From Bin87 sp965204905 (GTDB lineage Bacteria; Chloroflexota; Dehalococcoidia; Lucifugimonadales; UBA3495), in the NCBI GenBank assembly GCA_965204905.1, contig OZ242042.1:3596001-3660000 (forward strand): a stretch of DNA of 64,000 nt. The letters are read 5' to 3'. The position numbers and the translations under genes are program-made. Below the pieces are notes generated by a model. It did not search any database and had not been told where the DNA came from. It worked only from the letters and a program-made list of their open reading frames with translations. How positions within the stretch are numbered: position 1 is the first letter of the stretch; the number at the start of each line of letters is the position of its first letter. Of the stretch, positions 15,645 through 24,666 are shown in pieces.

Positions 15645-18305
15645 TTACCAGATTTCCAGGTTCCAGCAGTCGTCGGCGGCGCAGGTGAAGTTGACCAGAC
15701 GACCGTTCCAGTCCACGTCTTCCTGGCTGTCCTTGACCAGGACCCAGTAGGGCTGGCCACCGTTGAGCTCGGTCAACGTGTTGAGATCGGCGAACTCAGG
15801 ACGCGGGTCGTAGAAGGTCCACTCCTTGCTGGTGTTGTTGAAGTGGAAGATGGCTTCCAGGTTGTCGCCCAGGCCGGCGGTAGCGGTGGGGATGTCGGCG
15901 GCTACGCCGGGAACCAACGCTTCGGCCAGGACTTCAAACTGGGCCACGCGGGTCTCGTTGCCAACGCGCACTTCCACCGGGTAGAAGCCCGGATCCAGGA
16001 AGGGAACCAGGATGTTGTCCACGATGGCGTCACCTTCGCGGTCGGTGTTGACGTTGCGGCCGCCGAGGCGGTTGGCGCCGTCAATCCTGACGTGGTCCAC
16101 CAGCGTGTAGGGAGGCATTCCCTGGATTTCGACGGAGATGATCTGACCGGGGCCAGCCGCCGCCGGGACGACATTCAGCTCGGCCTGAACGACGCTGAAG
16201 CTGGTGTCCTCTTCAATGTCGTCGCGTCCGTCGTCGTAAGTCACCGTGACGTCGTGCTCGTCGCCGATCTTGATGGTGCTACGGAGTTGGTACTCGTAGC
16301 GGAAGCGGCCCGTGCTGCCGATGTCGGCGTTGCGGGTGCGACCGTCCACCTCGATGATCACGGAGTTGTCCTGGTCGGCGGTGCTGATGGGCCAGTTTTC
16401 GCCGCTGATTACGATGTAGTCGCGGGGGCTGGCCTCTTCCGGCGTCACCTTGACCGTGGGCTCCAGGATGGTGATGTCAACCTCGCCCTCAAAGCCGCCT
16501 TGGTCAACGACCTTGATGGTGTAGTCGTCATCGTCCAGGGTCGGGTTGTTGCTGGAGCTGGAAGCAGTCCAGACCCGAACCGTGGCGGAGAACTCGCCGG
16601 AGCTGGTCACCCGGACGTGGCGGGCCGCGCCGGTGCCTTCGGTGCCGGCGTCGTCAACCACCAGAGGCTCGTCGTCAATGGTGATGTTGCTGACGAGGAT
16701 GCTGGAGTTTTCGGTAAAGCCGCTGCCGGAGATGATGATGCTCGCGTTGGGAGCAACTTCGCTCTGGCTCAGCTCCAGGGTGGAAGCGACCACGCCCATG
16801 TAGATGCGCTTGGTCTGATCGCCGTCGGTGACCGCGATCTGGATCCGCTCGTCGAGGCCGCCGGGCAGGTCGAACACGAAGTTGCCGTCCTTGTCCCTGG
16901 CCGTATCGAAGCAGTTGTTGGCGCCGCCCGGGCTCCAGGCGCAGGTCGGGCCGAGGGTGATGCTGGAAATCGGGTCAACGAAGTCCCGGGGCTTGACCGT
17001 AACTTCGTCGCCGAAGTTGGCCGAGGCCGGGTCAACAGTGACCGAGGCTTCCAGGTCGAAGGTGTCGATGTCGCTGGAGAAGCGGGGGTTGCCGGCTTCG
17101 GAGTCAGCGGCGCAGATGTGGTTGACCGGGCCAGCGTCGAACTCGTCCTGGTGGACGGTGTAGGTGACCACGAACTTGTCGTCGCTGCCTACCTCGGCGG
17201 TGCCCAGGGACTCGGCGTCGTCGTGCGTGACCAGGGCCATGCAGCTTTCCGGCTTGGTGTCGGCGACCAGCACGAAGACCTCGGCGCCGGTGCCGTTGTT
17301 GAAGCCGGTTCCGGTGATGGTGATTTCCTTGCCGCGACCGGCGTCCTCATCGCTGAGGGCGATCTTGGCCAGGGTCGCCACGGTGCCCAGCTGGATGATG
17401 CCGTCGGTTTCATTGGGCTCGTCGTTGGGGCCCAGAACCTTGTAGCCAACGCTGTGGGTGCCCGCTTCGGTGGGGTTCTTGACGCCGGCGCCCTTGGTGA
17501 TGACCAGGTTCACGGTCTGGCCCGCTACGGGGCCGTTGTAACCGCTGTTCTCGGCGTTGTTCATGTCGGGGATGAAGACGCGGATGGACCAGTCGTCATC
17601 GCCGCCGTAGTGGTCGTCGTCGTCGATTTCAACGGCGTAGTCGGCGCGGACGCGCCCGCCGTCGTTCTGGTCCTCGTCACCGCCAGGGACCGTGAAGTAC
17701 ACGTCGTTGCGGTCGATGGAGTCGGGAACCTGGAAGTCGTCTTCCAGGAACAGCTCCACGGAGGTGCCGTCCACGGCGTTCATGGCCAGGCTGTCGATGG
17801 TCAGGATCAGCTCCACGCCAGCGCCGCCGGAGGTGCTGCTGTTGCTGATCATGTCGCCTTCGCTGCCGCCGCCGTTGCCGCCGGTGCCAGGAGCGGCGTT
17901 AGTCGTCGCCGAGGCTTCGTTGGATGGTGACGAATCGCCGTCGGAGTTGAAGCCGATCACCCGGTAGGTGTACTCGGTGTTGGCGTTGAGACCCGTGTCG
18001 CTGTAGCTGGTCTCGGTAACCGAGGCAGCAACCGTGGCGAAGGTGGCACCAGCAAAGGGATTATCGCTGGCCCCCTTGCGCTCCACCCGGTAGGCGGTCT
18101 GGCCCACACCCGGATTCCAGGACAGGCTGATTTCGCTGTCGCTGGCCGCGCTCGCCGTCAAGCTAGACGGCCCGAGGAACGGAGCCTGCGCCCGGGCTGC
18201 GCCCGGGGACCAGGCCATGACCGCGACAACCGCCAGCATCGCGACAACGCCGATTGCTGTCGCCAGCGACACCGGCCAGATGCGCTTTCTGGTTTTGTTA
18301 CTCAT
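15645..18305 (-). CDS. Large secreted protein with FN3 and IPT/TIG-like repeats
   Basis: An 886-residue protein. The signal peptide opens MSNKTRKRIWPV and is cleaved near AARAQA. One fibronectin-III domain follows (about 45-138), then a Gly/Ser-rich spacer. Next is a domain with many Asp residues, then about five Ig-like IPT/TIG repeats marked by phrases such as GKEITITGTGF, NASIIISGSGF, RDYIVISGENW and GQIISVEIQG. The C-terminal region ends in a Cys-containing module (FTCAADDCWNLEIW). There is no sortase motif or C-terminal membrane helix, so it is secreted or bound non-covalently. The leader hairpin is at 18313-18328. Adhesion or outer-layer structure is likely. Confidence 0.8.
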   Translation of the reverse strand: MSNKTRKRIWPVSLATAIGVVAMLAVVAVMAWSPGAARAQAPFLGPSSLTASAASDSEISLSWNPGVGQTAYRVERKGASDNPFAGATFATVAASVTETSYSDTGLNANTEYTYRVIGFNSDGDSSPSNEASATTNAAPGTGGNGGGSEGDMISNSSTSGGAGVELILTIDSLAMNAVDGTSVELFLEDDFQVPDSIDRNDVYFTVPGGDEDQNDGGRVRADYAVEIDDDDHYGGDDDWSIRVFIPDMNNAENSGYNGPVAGQTVNLVITKGAGVKNPTEAGTHSVGYKVLGPNDEPNETDGIIQLGTVATLAKIALSDEDAGRGKEITITGTGFNNGTGAEVFVLVADTKPESCMALVTHDDAESLGTAEVGSDDKFVVTYTVHQDEFDAGPVNHICAADSEAGNPRFSSDIDTFDLEASVTVDPASANFGDEVTVKPRDFVDPISSITLGPTCAWSPGGANNCFDTARDKDGNFVFDLPGGLDERIQIAVTDGDQTKRIYMGVVASTLELSQSEVAPNASIIISGSGFTENSSILVSNITIDDEPLVVDDAGTEGTGAARHVRVTSSGEFSATVRVWTASSSSNNPTLDDDDYTIKVVDQGGFEGEVDITILEPTVKVTPEEASPRDYIVISGENWPISTADQDNSVIIEVDGRTRNADIGSTGRFRYEYQLRSTIKIGDEHDVTVTYDDGRDDIEEDTSFSVVQAELNVVPAAAGPGQIISVEIQGMPPYTLVDHVRIDGANRLGGRNVNTDREGDAIVDNILVPFLDPGFYPVEVRVGNETRVAQFEVLAEALVPGVAADIPTATAGLGDNLEAIFHFNNTSKEWTFYDPRPEFADLNTLTELNGGQPYWVLVKDSQEDVDWNGRLVNFTCAADDCWNLEIW

Positions 18306-18312
18306 TTGACTG

Positions 18313-18328
18313 AATCTCCTTTGAGATT
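18313..18328 (-). promoter_or_regulatory. Leader hairpin containing the Shine-Dalgarno of the 886-aa surface protein
   Basis: On the minus strand AATCTC-AAAG-GAGATT is a perfect 6-bp stem with a 4-nt loop; the ribosome-binding sequence AAAGGAG spans loop and 3' arm. The ATG follows 7 nt after the stem. The identical 16 bases precede the gene at 21069, and a close form the gene at 24060. Confidence 0.65.
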
Positions 18329-18341
18329 GTCGGTTGGAGTC

Positions 18342-18389
18342 GCCGGAACGCTCGATTGAGCTTTGTTTGCCTGTTCCAAACGTTCCGGC
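18342..18389. other. Intergenic inverted repeat
   Basis: GCCGGAACG (18342-18350) and CGTTCCGGC (18381-18389) can pair across a 30-nt loop. It lies between the end of the 881-residue gene and the leader of the next one. Confidence 0.4.
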
Positions 18390-18423
18390 AATTTGGCCGA
18401 TTACCTATCGCTTCCGGGCAAAC

Positions 18424-21069
18424 TTACGGCTGGTAGTCCAGCTCGCTGCGCGCCCAGGCAGTCCAGGTCTTCGATCCGTCATCGTTGTTCTGGCCTGCTG
18501 CCACTCCAACCAGGTACCTTCCGGGGAGGTTATTCCCCATGGTAATCGGGTGCGGACTGGTAACATCCCGGTCAAAGATGGTGTTGAAGACATCAGGCGT
18601 GCCGTCGTCGTTCATTCGCAACAATACGACCGTGAACGTGTCGGCGTGGTCGCCGCCTTCCCAGGTGATGGTGACTTCGGTTCCGACATGGCTAGCCATG
18701 ACGTTACTCGGGTCCATCAGTGTTCCCTGAGTCACCGTAACCATGAAGGTCTGCATCGCGGACTCGCCGTGCATGTCGGTGGCGGTCACCGTGATGGTGG
18801 CCGTGCCGACCGCAACGCCGGTGATGTCTGCGTGGTCACCGTGCGCATAGACGGTCGCAACAGATTCGTCGCTGGACATTGCCGAGAAGGTCAGCGTGTC
18901 GCCCGTGTCGGCGTCGGTGAAGTTCTGGTCGAAGTGAACAGACACACCCTGGCCAACCGTTACCGACTGAGCGGCAATACTGCCGACCGCCATGGGGGCC
19001 GTGTTGGTGTCGCAGTCGGCCAGCAAGGCCATCACTTCGTCATTGCCGGTCTGACACACGATGTGGCTGCGTGTCGGGGCTCCAGCGGTCAGAGTGCTAG
19101 GCGCAGCGTCGGCGTTGTTAATCCAGTTCACCTCGGCGGTTACCGCGTCGGCGGTGTACTGGTCATTCACGCCGTGAGCGACCACTATGAGGTGGTAACG
19201 CCAACCGTCGTTGAGTTCGCGTCCGAGCGCGGCGCTGAACTGCACCGTCTCCGGCGCGTCGGAAATTGACGCCACGATGGTGCGGCTGTGAGCATCAACC
19301 AACAGCACGGTGTGCTCATCGGCGTTCAGGGCGTGCCGATAGGTCAGCTCGCCTTCGCCAACTTCCTGGCTATCGACCGTAAACTCCAGTCCAGTCGGAC
19401 CCGGCCGCGGCGAATCTACGCAGACGACCTTTTCCGTGGTCTGAAGGTACTTCCCGCTGGCTTCGTACACTTCCACGTAGAAGTGGTGTCCCACCGCCGG
19501 GCAGGGGCTGAAGAACCGGAAGGCGCCCTGGTTGTAGGTGCCAGCCGCGCCGGTCAGGTACGAATTGTCTGCACGCTGGCCGGGAACGACGCCGGGAGTG
19601 ACGATGTTGTACTGGTCATAGGCCAAAGCCAGCGACCTGGACAACTCTTCTTCGTTGTTCAGCTCCAAGCGGCCCTCGTCCAGACCAACCACGCTGGCGC
19701 CCTGCCACGCGGGATCTTCGTCCACGTCGGTGCTGAAGGGCTCCATGTTGGAGTCCAGGAACCGAATGTAGGCCGGGCCTGATTGCATGGAAGTGACGGT
19801 AAGCTGCACGTGGGGCTCGCCCGCCAGCACCTCGATGGTGCGTTGTCCCTCTTCCACGTAGGCGTTCTTTTCCTGCCGGGTCAACTCGTTGTCGGGATCG
19901 TCCTTGGGACGCCGCGGCATCCCGTCGGCCAGGTCCCGCAACATCTCCCGGTCGCTCACGCCCAGGGTGTACATGTCATGCACCACCGGCTCGTCGCGGC
20001 TAAGCAGGCCGGTTTCGTTATGGTGGGCGTTGACCCGGTGCGTGTTGCCGTTGTCGACATCCAGAACGAAGCCGTCGGTGACGTCATCGAATTCCCAGTC
20101 GCCGTAGCTGGCTACGGTGAAGGCGTCGGACACGTCGGTCCGGTCCGGTCCGGGTTCGGGTTCGGGCGGCTCTTCGCACAGAATGTAGCCTGTAGCCACC
20201 GTGTCCAGGTCGTCGTCCTCGACCGTGATGGTGACCTTGGCGCCCGGCGTCTCACAGGCGCCCTCGATTTCAAAGGCGCGAGAATCGTCATCGTCCTCGC
20301 TCTTGATGGTCAGCGAGCCTTCCAGGTCGTCTTCCTGGTTGAACCCGGCGCCGAGCAGTCCGTTGGAGTCCGTGACGGTAATGCCGCCGGCCTCAGGTAC
20401 CTGAGCGGTGATGGTGACGGTGACGTCATCATTGGAACCGCCCACCATAACGCTGAATTTGGCGGTGTATTCTCCCAACTCCTCAACCAAGTAGGTGGAG
20501 GGGTTTTCCGAGTCTTGCATTGGAACGGCGGTAAGGGTGTACCCTTCCGACACCCTCACTGTGAAGGTGATCGACACGCTGGCGCCATCGCCGTCGGTGG
20601 CGGTAACGGTGATTGTCGCTTGACCGCGGACCGTGCCGGTGCTGACGACCATCATGCCGCTGTTCTCATCAATGCTGACGGTAGCGACGCCGGTGTTGTT
20701 GGACTCTGCGGAGTAGGTCAATACATCGTCCTCATCCGGGTCGCTGAACGCCACCGAAGCGTCAATGGAGTCTGACTGTGCGGGAATGCGCAGCGACACG
20801 TCGGCCAACGGGGTGCCCGTCAGCTCCGGGTCCTGGTTGGGCGGCGCTTGTGCGTGCTCGTGGTTGGGGTCGTTGGGGTCGAGGCCCTCAGCGACGTGTT
20901 CGGCGATGCACGCTGCATTCTCCTGCGGGGTTGCGGCGTCATCACAACCGTGCGCCTGGGCCGTCTGCGCTGGCAACGCGTACAGCGCTACCGCAGCAGC
21001 CAGCAACCCAAACACCGCCAGCGACACCACAGCCACCGGCCAGATGCGCTTTCTGGTTTTGTAAGTCAT
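18424..21069 (-). CDS. Large secreted cadherin-like repeat protein
   Basis: An 881-residue protein with a signal peptide opening MTYKTRKRIWPV, cleaved near AQAHG. It has at least two cadherin/Ig-like domains, marked by FSDPDEDDVLTYSA...TITVTATDGDG near the N-terminus and by FTDADTGDTLTFSA...TITVTATDMHG near residue 730. Between them are Asp-rich strands and a Cys pair. The C-terminus is FN3-like (EVTITWEGGDHADTFTV). The DxD and DxDGD motifs suggest Ca2+-dependent rigidity, as in known bacterial cadherin-like adhesins. No anchor is seen. It carries the same N-terminal motif and leader hairpin as its neighbours. Confidence 0.8.
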   Translation of the reverse strand: MTYKTRKRIWPVAVVSLAVFGLLAAAVALYALPAQTAQAHGCDDAATPQENAACIAEHVAEGLDPNDPNHEHAQAPPNQDPELTGTPLADVSLRIPAQSDSIDASVAFSDPDEDDVLTYSAESNNTGVATVSIDENSGMMVVSTGTVRGQATITVTATDGDGASVSITFTVRVSEGYTLTAVPMQDSENPSTYLVEELGEYTAKFSVMVGGSNDDVTVTITAQVPEAGGITVTDSNGLLGAGFNQEDDLEGSLTIKSEDDDDSRAFEIEGACETPGAKVTITVEDDDLDTVATGYILCEEPPEPEPGPDRTDVSDAFTVASYGDWEFDDVTDGFVLDVDNGNTHRVNAHHNETGLLSRDEPVVHDMYTLGVSDREMLRDLADGMPRRPKDDPDNELTRQEKNAYVEEGQRTIEVLAGEPHVQLTVTSMQSGPAYIRFLDSNMEPFSTDVDEDPAWQGASVVGLDEGRLELNNEEELSRSLALAYDQYNIVTPGVVPGQRADNSYLTGAAGTYNQGAFRFFSPCPAVGHHFYVEVYEASGKYLQTTEKVVCVDSPRPGPTGLEFTVDSQEVGEGELTYRHALNADEHTVLLVDAHSRTIVASISDAPETVQFSAALGRELNDGWRYHLIVVAHGVNDQYTADAVTAEVNWINNADAAPSTLTAGAPTRSHIVCQTGNDEVMALLADCDTNTAPMAVGSIAAQSVTVGQGVSVHFDQNFTDADTGDTLTFSAMSSDESVATVYAHGDHADITGVAVGTATITVTATDMHGESAMQTFMVTVTQGTLMDPSNVMASHVGTEVTITWEGGDHADTFTVVLLRMNDDGTPDVFNTIFDRDVTSPHPITMGNNLPGRYLVGVAAGQNNDDGSKTWTAWARSELDYQP

Positions 21070-21076
21070 TTGCTGT

Positions 21077-21092
21077 AATCTCCTTTGAGATT
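21077..21092 (-). promoter_or_regulatory. Leader hairpin containing the Shine-Dalgarno of the cadherin-like protein
   Basis: The same 16-base AATCTC-AAAG-GAGATT hairpin as at 18313-18328, 7 nt before the ATG at 21069. The flanking bases also match (GAC before the stem, CAA before the ATG). Confidence 0.65.
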
Positions 21093-21116
21093 GTCTTCCT
21101 GACAGATCCCGGGCCG

Positions 21117-21138
21117 GTCGACGGCCAAGGCCGTCGAC
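21117..21138. other. Perfect intergenic hairpin
   Basis: GTCGACGGCC-AA-GGCCGTCGAC, a perfect 10-bp stem, between the FN3 gene and the cadherin-like gene. No T-run follows, so processing or transcript protection is more likely than termination. Confidence 0.55.
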
Positions 21139-21174
21139 AGCCCCGAGATTTTCATCCTTGCGGATACCAGAGCC

Positions 21175-24060
21175 TTACTCGGCAATGACCCTGACGTAGT
21201 CGGATCCCTGGAACTCCGTGGAACTCTTGAACGAGTACACGATGATCAGATATTCCGAACCTACCGTCAGGTCATTAACCGCGCCGGCCGTGGCCGACGG
21301 ATTGTTGATCACTGCCGTCTGCTGGTCGGTGACGTCGGCAAGACTGGTGGCAATGATGTAGAAACCAGCAGCGTCGGCCACTGGATCCCAATCGACCAGG
21401 ACTATACCGCTGCCCGACGCGTTAACGCGCAGGTTAGTCGGCGCCATCAACTCCGGCGGCGTCGCCTCCGTCCTGGCCATGGCCATGCCGTCGCTCCACG
21501 CACCGTAGCCTTCCGCGTTCGCCGCACGCACCCGGTAGTAGTACGTCGTCTCCGCCATCAGGCCCATGTCCATGTAGGACATGCCGGTGATGGTTCCGTA
21601 GTTCGCCATGAAGGTAGCGTCAACAACGTCCTTCTGCGCGGTGGCCAGTTCAGCGGCTCCGCCCATCACTGCGGGAGAACCCGGGTAGTGGGCGCAGTAG
21701 GGGTTGTCCATGTTGGCCATGCCCGTGTTGCCTACGGCATCAGCCGGCACCGCTGCCACCATTCCGGGGCAGTCCAACGTTTCCCACCAAGTGGAAGCGT
21801 CAGTGGCTGCGATGGTCATAAAGTCGCCGGTTCCGCTCTTGCGCTGCAGCACGTAGCCGGTGACGGCGCTTCCGCCTTGGTTGGCCGGAGCTCCCCAGGT
21901 CACCGTGATCGCGGTGTCGCTGGTAGCGCTGGCCGTCACGCTCATCGGCACGCCCGGAACCGTCAACATGCCGGTCGTCGCGCTGGCGTCGGTGGAGGGG
22001 GCGCCGGTACCGCCGGCATTGATCGCCGATACGCGGTAGGTGTACTTGGTCTCGGCCATCCGTCCGGTGTGGGACGCCATGGTTGCCCGTGACATCGTGT
22101 CGGCAATGGCATCCTTCCAAGTAGTCCCGTCGTCTTCCGAGTATTCAACTCGGTAGCCGGTGATGGGGGCGTCCTCCGAGTCGCCGGGGGTGAGCCAGTA
22201 CAGGTCGATCTGGGAGCTTCCCCTGGCGATGGCCACCAAGCCCGAAGGTATGCCCAGGGCCGGCGCGGTAGTCGCGGCAGCCGTGGTAATGGTCACGACA
22301 GGAATAGACGCGTTTCCGGTGCCGGCCGCATTCATCGCGCGAACCCGGTAGTGGTACTCGGTTGCAGGGGTCAGCCCTTTGTCTTTATATTCGTCACCGG
22401 TGCTTCCGACTTCTTCGGATTCCCCAACCACCTCCCAATCGATTAGGTCCTCGGACCGCTCGATCTTGTAGCCGGTAACGCTAGTCCCGATATCATCGGT
22501 AGGCGCTGTCCAAGTCAGGTTAACCTGAGTCGATGCATCCTCCGTAGCAGCCGTAGGAGCCGCAGCTACCAGGGCAGTGGGGGCTCCGGGTGCCTGTGTA
22601 TCCCTGGTAGTGGTGGACACTGGCTCAGACCACACGAAGGAATTCGTCCCGTCACTTGGGGTGACCCGGTAGTACCACGTCTCGCCGGGTTTCAGACCGG
22701 TGTGATCAAAGGGTGATGCCGTAGGATCGGTGTCCGAGACATCTTGCCACACAATCTGGTCTTTGGAGCCAACGACGTCGTACGAAGTGGGAGTACCGTT
22801 GTTAGGAACCTCCCAAGACAGCCTGACTGCCGTCCCGCTACGCGGGACTGCCTTCAAGCCCCGGACCTTGCTGTTAGCTGCCGGATCTGGAGGGCTGGCG
22901 CCGGTCAACTCAGTCGAGGCAGTAGTGCCATCGCCGACGCTGTTGATTGAGTATATGCGGAAGTCCCAACTTACATCCGCGAGCGGGCTACCAGCCTTGA
23001 AGCCGGTAGTGCTTGAGCCGACGTTGCGGAAGGTAGCCTTACCTGTTCTGGCGAACTCTGCCCATTGGGCAACAGCCGATTCGTCAACGTCGGCAGTAGC
23101 AGGGTTGTCTGCGTTGGCCTTGCGCTGAATTATGTATCCGGTGACCGGCGCTCCCACCGGGTCAGTGGGAGGCTTCCAACGCAGTATCATGCTGCTCTTG
23201 GTCCCCTGCACCGACGGGTCAGTGGGCGCACCGGGAAGTACTCCGTCTGCGGTCATGGTGCTAAGCGGGTCGGAGGCCAGACCGGTGCCGGCCTTGCTGA
23301 TCGACGAAACACGATAGCGCCACGGCGTGCCGGCGGTCAGCTTGTCATGTGTGTACTGAACGCCAGTTTCGGTATCGCTAGCGTCTTCGGTGTAATTTGC
23401 ATTCAGGGTCTGCCAGGGGCCGCCGTCCTTTGACGCTTCGACCTTGTAACCGGTGATTTCCAATCCTCCGGTTGCGGTACCGGTTGGCGCTATCCAAGTC
23501 AGCGTTATCGTGTCCGCAGTAGGCACCGTCGTGGTTGACGCAATCAATCCCGTGGGAGGCGCCGGCGCTTTGGCGGGAAGGGTGGTCGCCGTGACGGCAA
23601 CGGTCGGCCCGCTTGTGACACCGGATAGATAATTGGCAAACACCCGGTAGTGGTACGTGGTACTGGGATCCAGCGCTCCGACATTGCCGGCCGCAGAGCC
23701 ATGCACGTATTTACCGGTGCCCCCCTGCAAACTAACTACGCTGGTGGTTAGGGATCCGGAAGGTCCTACCTGGGGTCCGTTACCGTCGGTCACCAGCTTT
23801 TCCCACACCTCGGCGTCTTCGTCCTTGGCGACGTCGATGCGGTAGCTGCTCACCACGGTGGAGACGGGCTCGGTCCACTCCAACGTGATCTGAGTTGGGC
23901 TGTTAACGGTCGCCTTCAGCCCGGTTGGCGGGTCCATCGTCGCGCTCTGGGCCAGGACCCCGCCGGGGGAAAGCGTCGCAAAAGCGGTCAGTGCGCCGAC
24001 GACGGCTAACACCGCCACCAGTGGCGCTGACCATATCAGCTTTCTTGTTTTTCTGCTCAT
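21175..24060 (-). CDS. Secreted multi-fibronectin-III protein (about 8 FN3 domains)
   Basis: ATG 24060 is the start because it follows the shared leader hairpin and opens the shared signal peptide MSRKTRKLIWSAPLV; an in-frame ATG 16 codons upstream lacks both. The 961 residues consist almost entirely of FN3 domains, each starting with a phrase such as PPTGLKATVNSP, PSGLVAIARGSS or PTNLRVNASGSG and containing the YxYRVxAxNxxG strand. Eight are countable by eye. Number seven carries a long insert with Met-rich and Cys-containing sequence. No anchor or catalytic module is present. Likely an extended adhesin or a polysaccharide-binding spacer of the cell surface. Confidence 0.85.
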   Translation of the reverse strand: MSRKTRKLIWSAPLVAVLAVVGALTAFATLSPGGVLAQSATMDPPTGLKATVNSPTQITLEWTEPVSTVVSSYRIDVAKDEDAEVWEKLVTDGNGPQVGPSGSLTTSVVSLQGGTGKYVHGSAAGNVGALDPSTTYHYRVFANYLSGVTSGPTVAVTATTLPAKAPAPPTGLIASTTTVPTADTITLTWIAPTGTATGGLEITGYKVEASKDGGPWQTLNANYTEDASDTETGVQYTHDKLTAGTPWRYRVSSISKAGTGLASDPLSTMTADGVLPGAPTDPSVQGTKSSMILRWKPPTDPVGAPVTGYIIQRKANADNPATADVDESAVAQWAEFARTGKATFRNVGSSTTGFKAGSPLADVSWDFRIYSINSVGDGTTASTELTGASPPDPAANSKVRGLKAVPRSGTAVRLSWEVPNNGTPTSYDVVGSKDQIVWQDVSDTDPTASPFDHTGLKPGETWYYRVTPSDGTNSFVWSEPVSTTTRDTQAPGAPTALVAAAPTAATEDASTQVNLTWTAPTDDIGTSVTGYKIERSEDLIDWEVVGESEEVGSTGDEYKDKGLTPATEYHYRVRAMNAAGTGNASIPVVTITTAAATTAPALGIPSGLVAIARGSSQIDLYWLTPGDSEDAPITGYRVEYSEDDGTTWKDAIADTMSRATMASHTGRMAETKYTYRVSAINAGGTGAPSTDASATTGMLTVPGVPMSVTASATSDTAITVTWGAPANQGGSAVTGYVLQRKSGTGDFMTIAATDASTWWETLDCPGMVAAVPADAVGNTGMANMDNPYCAHYPGSPAVMGGAAELATAQKDVVDATFMANYGTITGMSYMDMGLMAETTYYYRVRAANAEGYGAWSDGMAMARTEATPPELMAPTNLRVNASGSGIVLVDWDPVADAAGFYIIATSLADVTDQQTAVINNPSATAGAVNDLTVGSEYLIIVYSFKSSTEFQGSDYVRVIAE

Positions 24061-24067
24061 TTGACAA

Positions 24068-24084
24068 AATCTCCTTGTGAGATT
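24068..24084 (-). promoter_or_regulatory. Leader hairpin containing the Shine-Dalgarno of the FN3 protein
   Basis: AATCTC-ACAAG-GAGATT: the same stem with a 5-nt loop; AAGGAG spans loop and 3' arm. The ATG is 7 nt beyond the stem. Third member of the set at 18313 and 21077. Confidence 0.6.
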
Positions 24085-24251
24085 GCCATTTGCGTTTTGG
24101 TTGTGCAATTAGCGCGCCCTCGGCCCGTTGATTTGCGGGGCCTTTCAGAAGAGTTGCCCGGCAGCGGGCGGGGGGCGACTTTAGACAGGTATGGGCGGTA
24201 TCACCTCCTTGTGGAGTGGCCGTCGGGGTGGTGGTTCGACACAGACCGGAT

Positions 24252-24520
24252 GATGGTTCGACAAGCTCAGGATGAGCGGGTGTTTCACCAGCGGGAGTGT
24301 CGGGCCGGCCGTGACCGACGGCAGGGTAGATTTCAAGACTTGCTGAATAATACTACACGATGGAGTATTACGGGAGTATTACGGAAGTGGGCGGATTTTT
24401 GAGGAATTTTTGGTTTTGGGGAGAGATTGCCGCGCTGCGCTCGCAATGACAGGGGGTGAGCGCTCGCAATGACAGGGGGCGGGGCGGATTGCCACGGCCT
24501 GCGGCCTCGCAATGACAGGG
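24252..24520 (+). repeat. Repeat cluster: family A unit and three family D units
   Basis: A family A unit at 24252-24279 is followed by family D units at 24421-24451, 24453-24479 (only the CGCTCGCAATGACAGGGGG part) and 24485-24513 (ATTGCCACGGCC... variant). The region 24061-24666 holds no gene that I can support. Confidence 0.7.
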
Positions 24521-24666
24521 GGCTAGGCTCGCTGGGACAAGGGGTGACACCGGCCCGTTGACGCGCTGCTTTGCGCTCCGATAGCCTGTACATACGTTCG
24601 CCGGTTGGCGGATGAATTTTTGTCTTTGCGCCGGAATGGAATGGACGGCGCACCAGGAAGGTTTAC

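Noticed and set aside
15843..17930. A 695-codon open frame antisense to the FN3/IPT gene
   Set aside because: It mirrors the codon periodicity of the minus-strand gene, has no signal peptide or domain, and the minus-strand product has clear repeats and a leader.
19783..20775. A long antisense frame within the cadherin-like gene
   Set aside because: Same reason: composition-driven open frame opposite a well-supported gene.
24202..24218. A strong Shine-Dalgarno-like AAGGAGGTGAT on the minus strand
   Set aside because: No start codon lies at a usable distance. Noted only as a possible relative of the leader hairpins.
24421..24520. Possible CRISPR array from three spaced repeats
   Set aside because: The units are uneven, shortened and separated by only a few bases, with no spacers; they are dispersed family D repeats.
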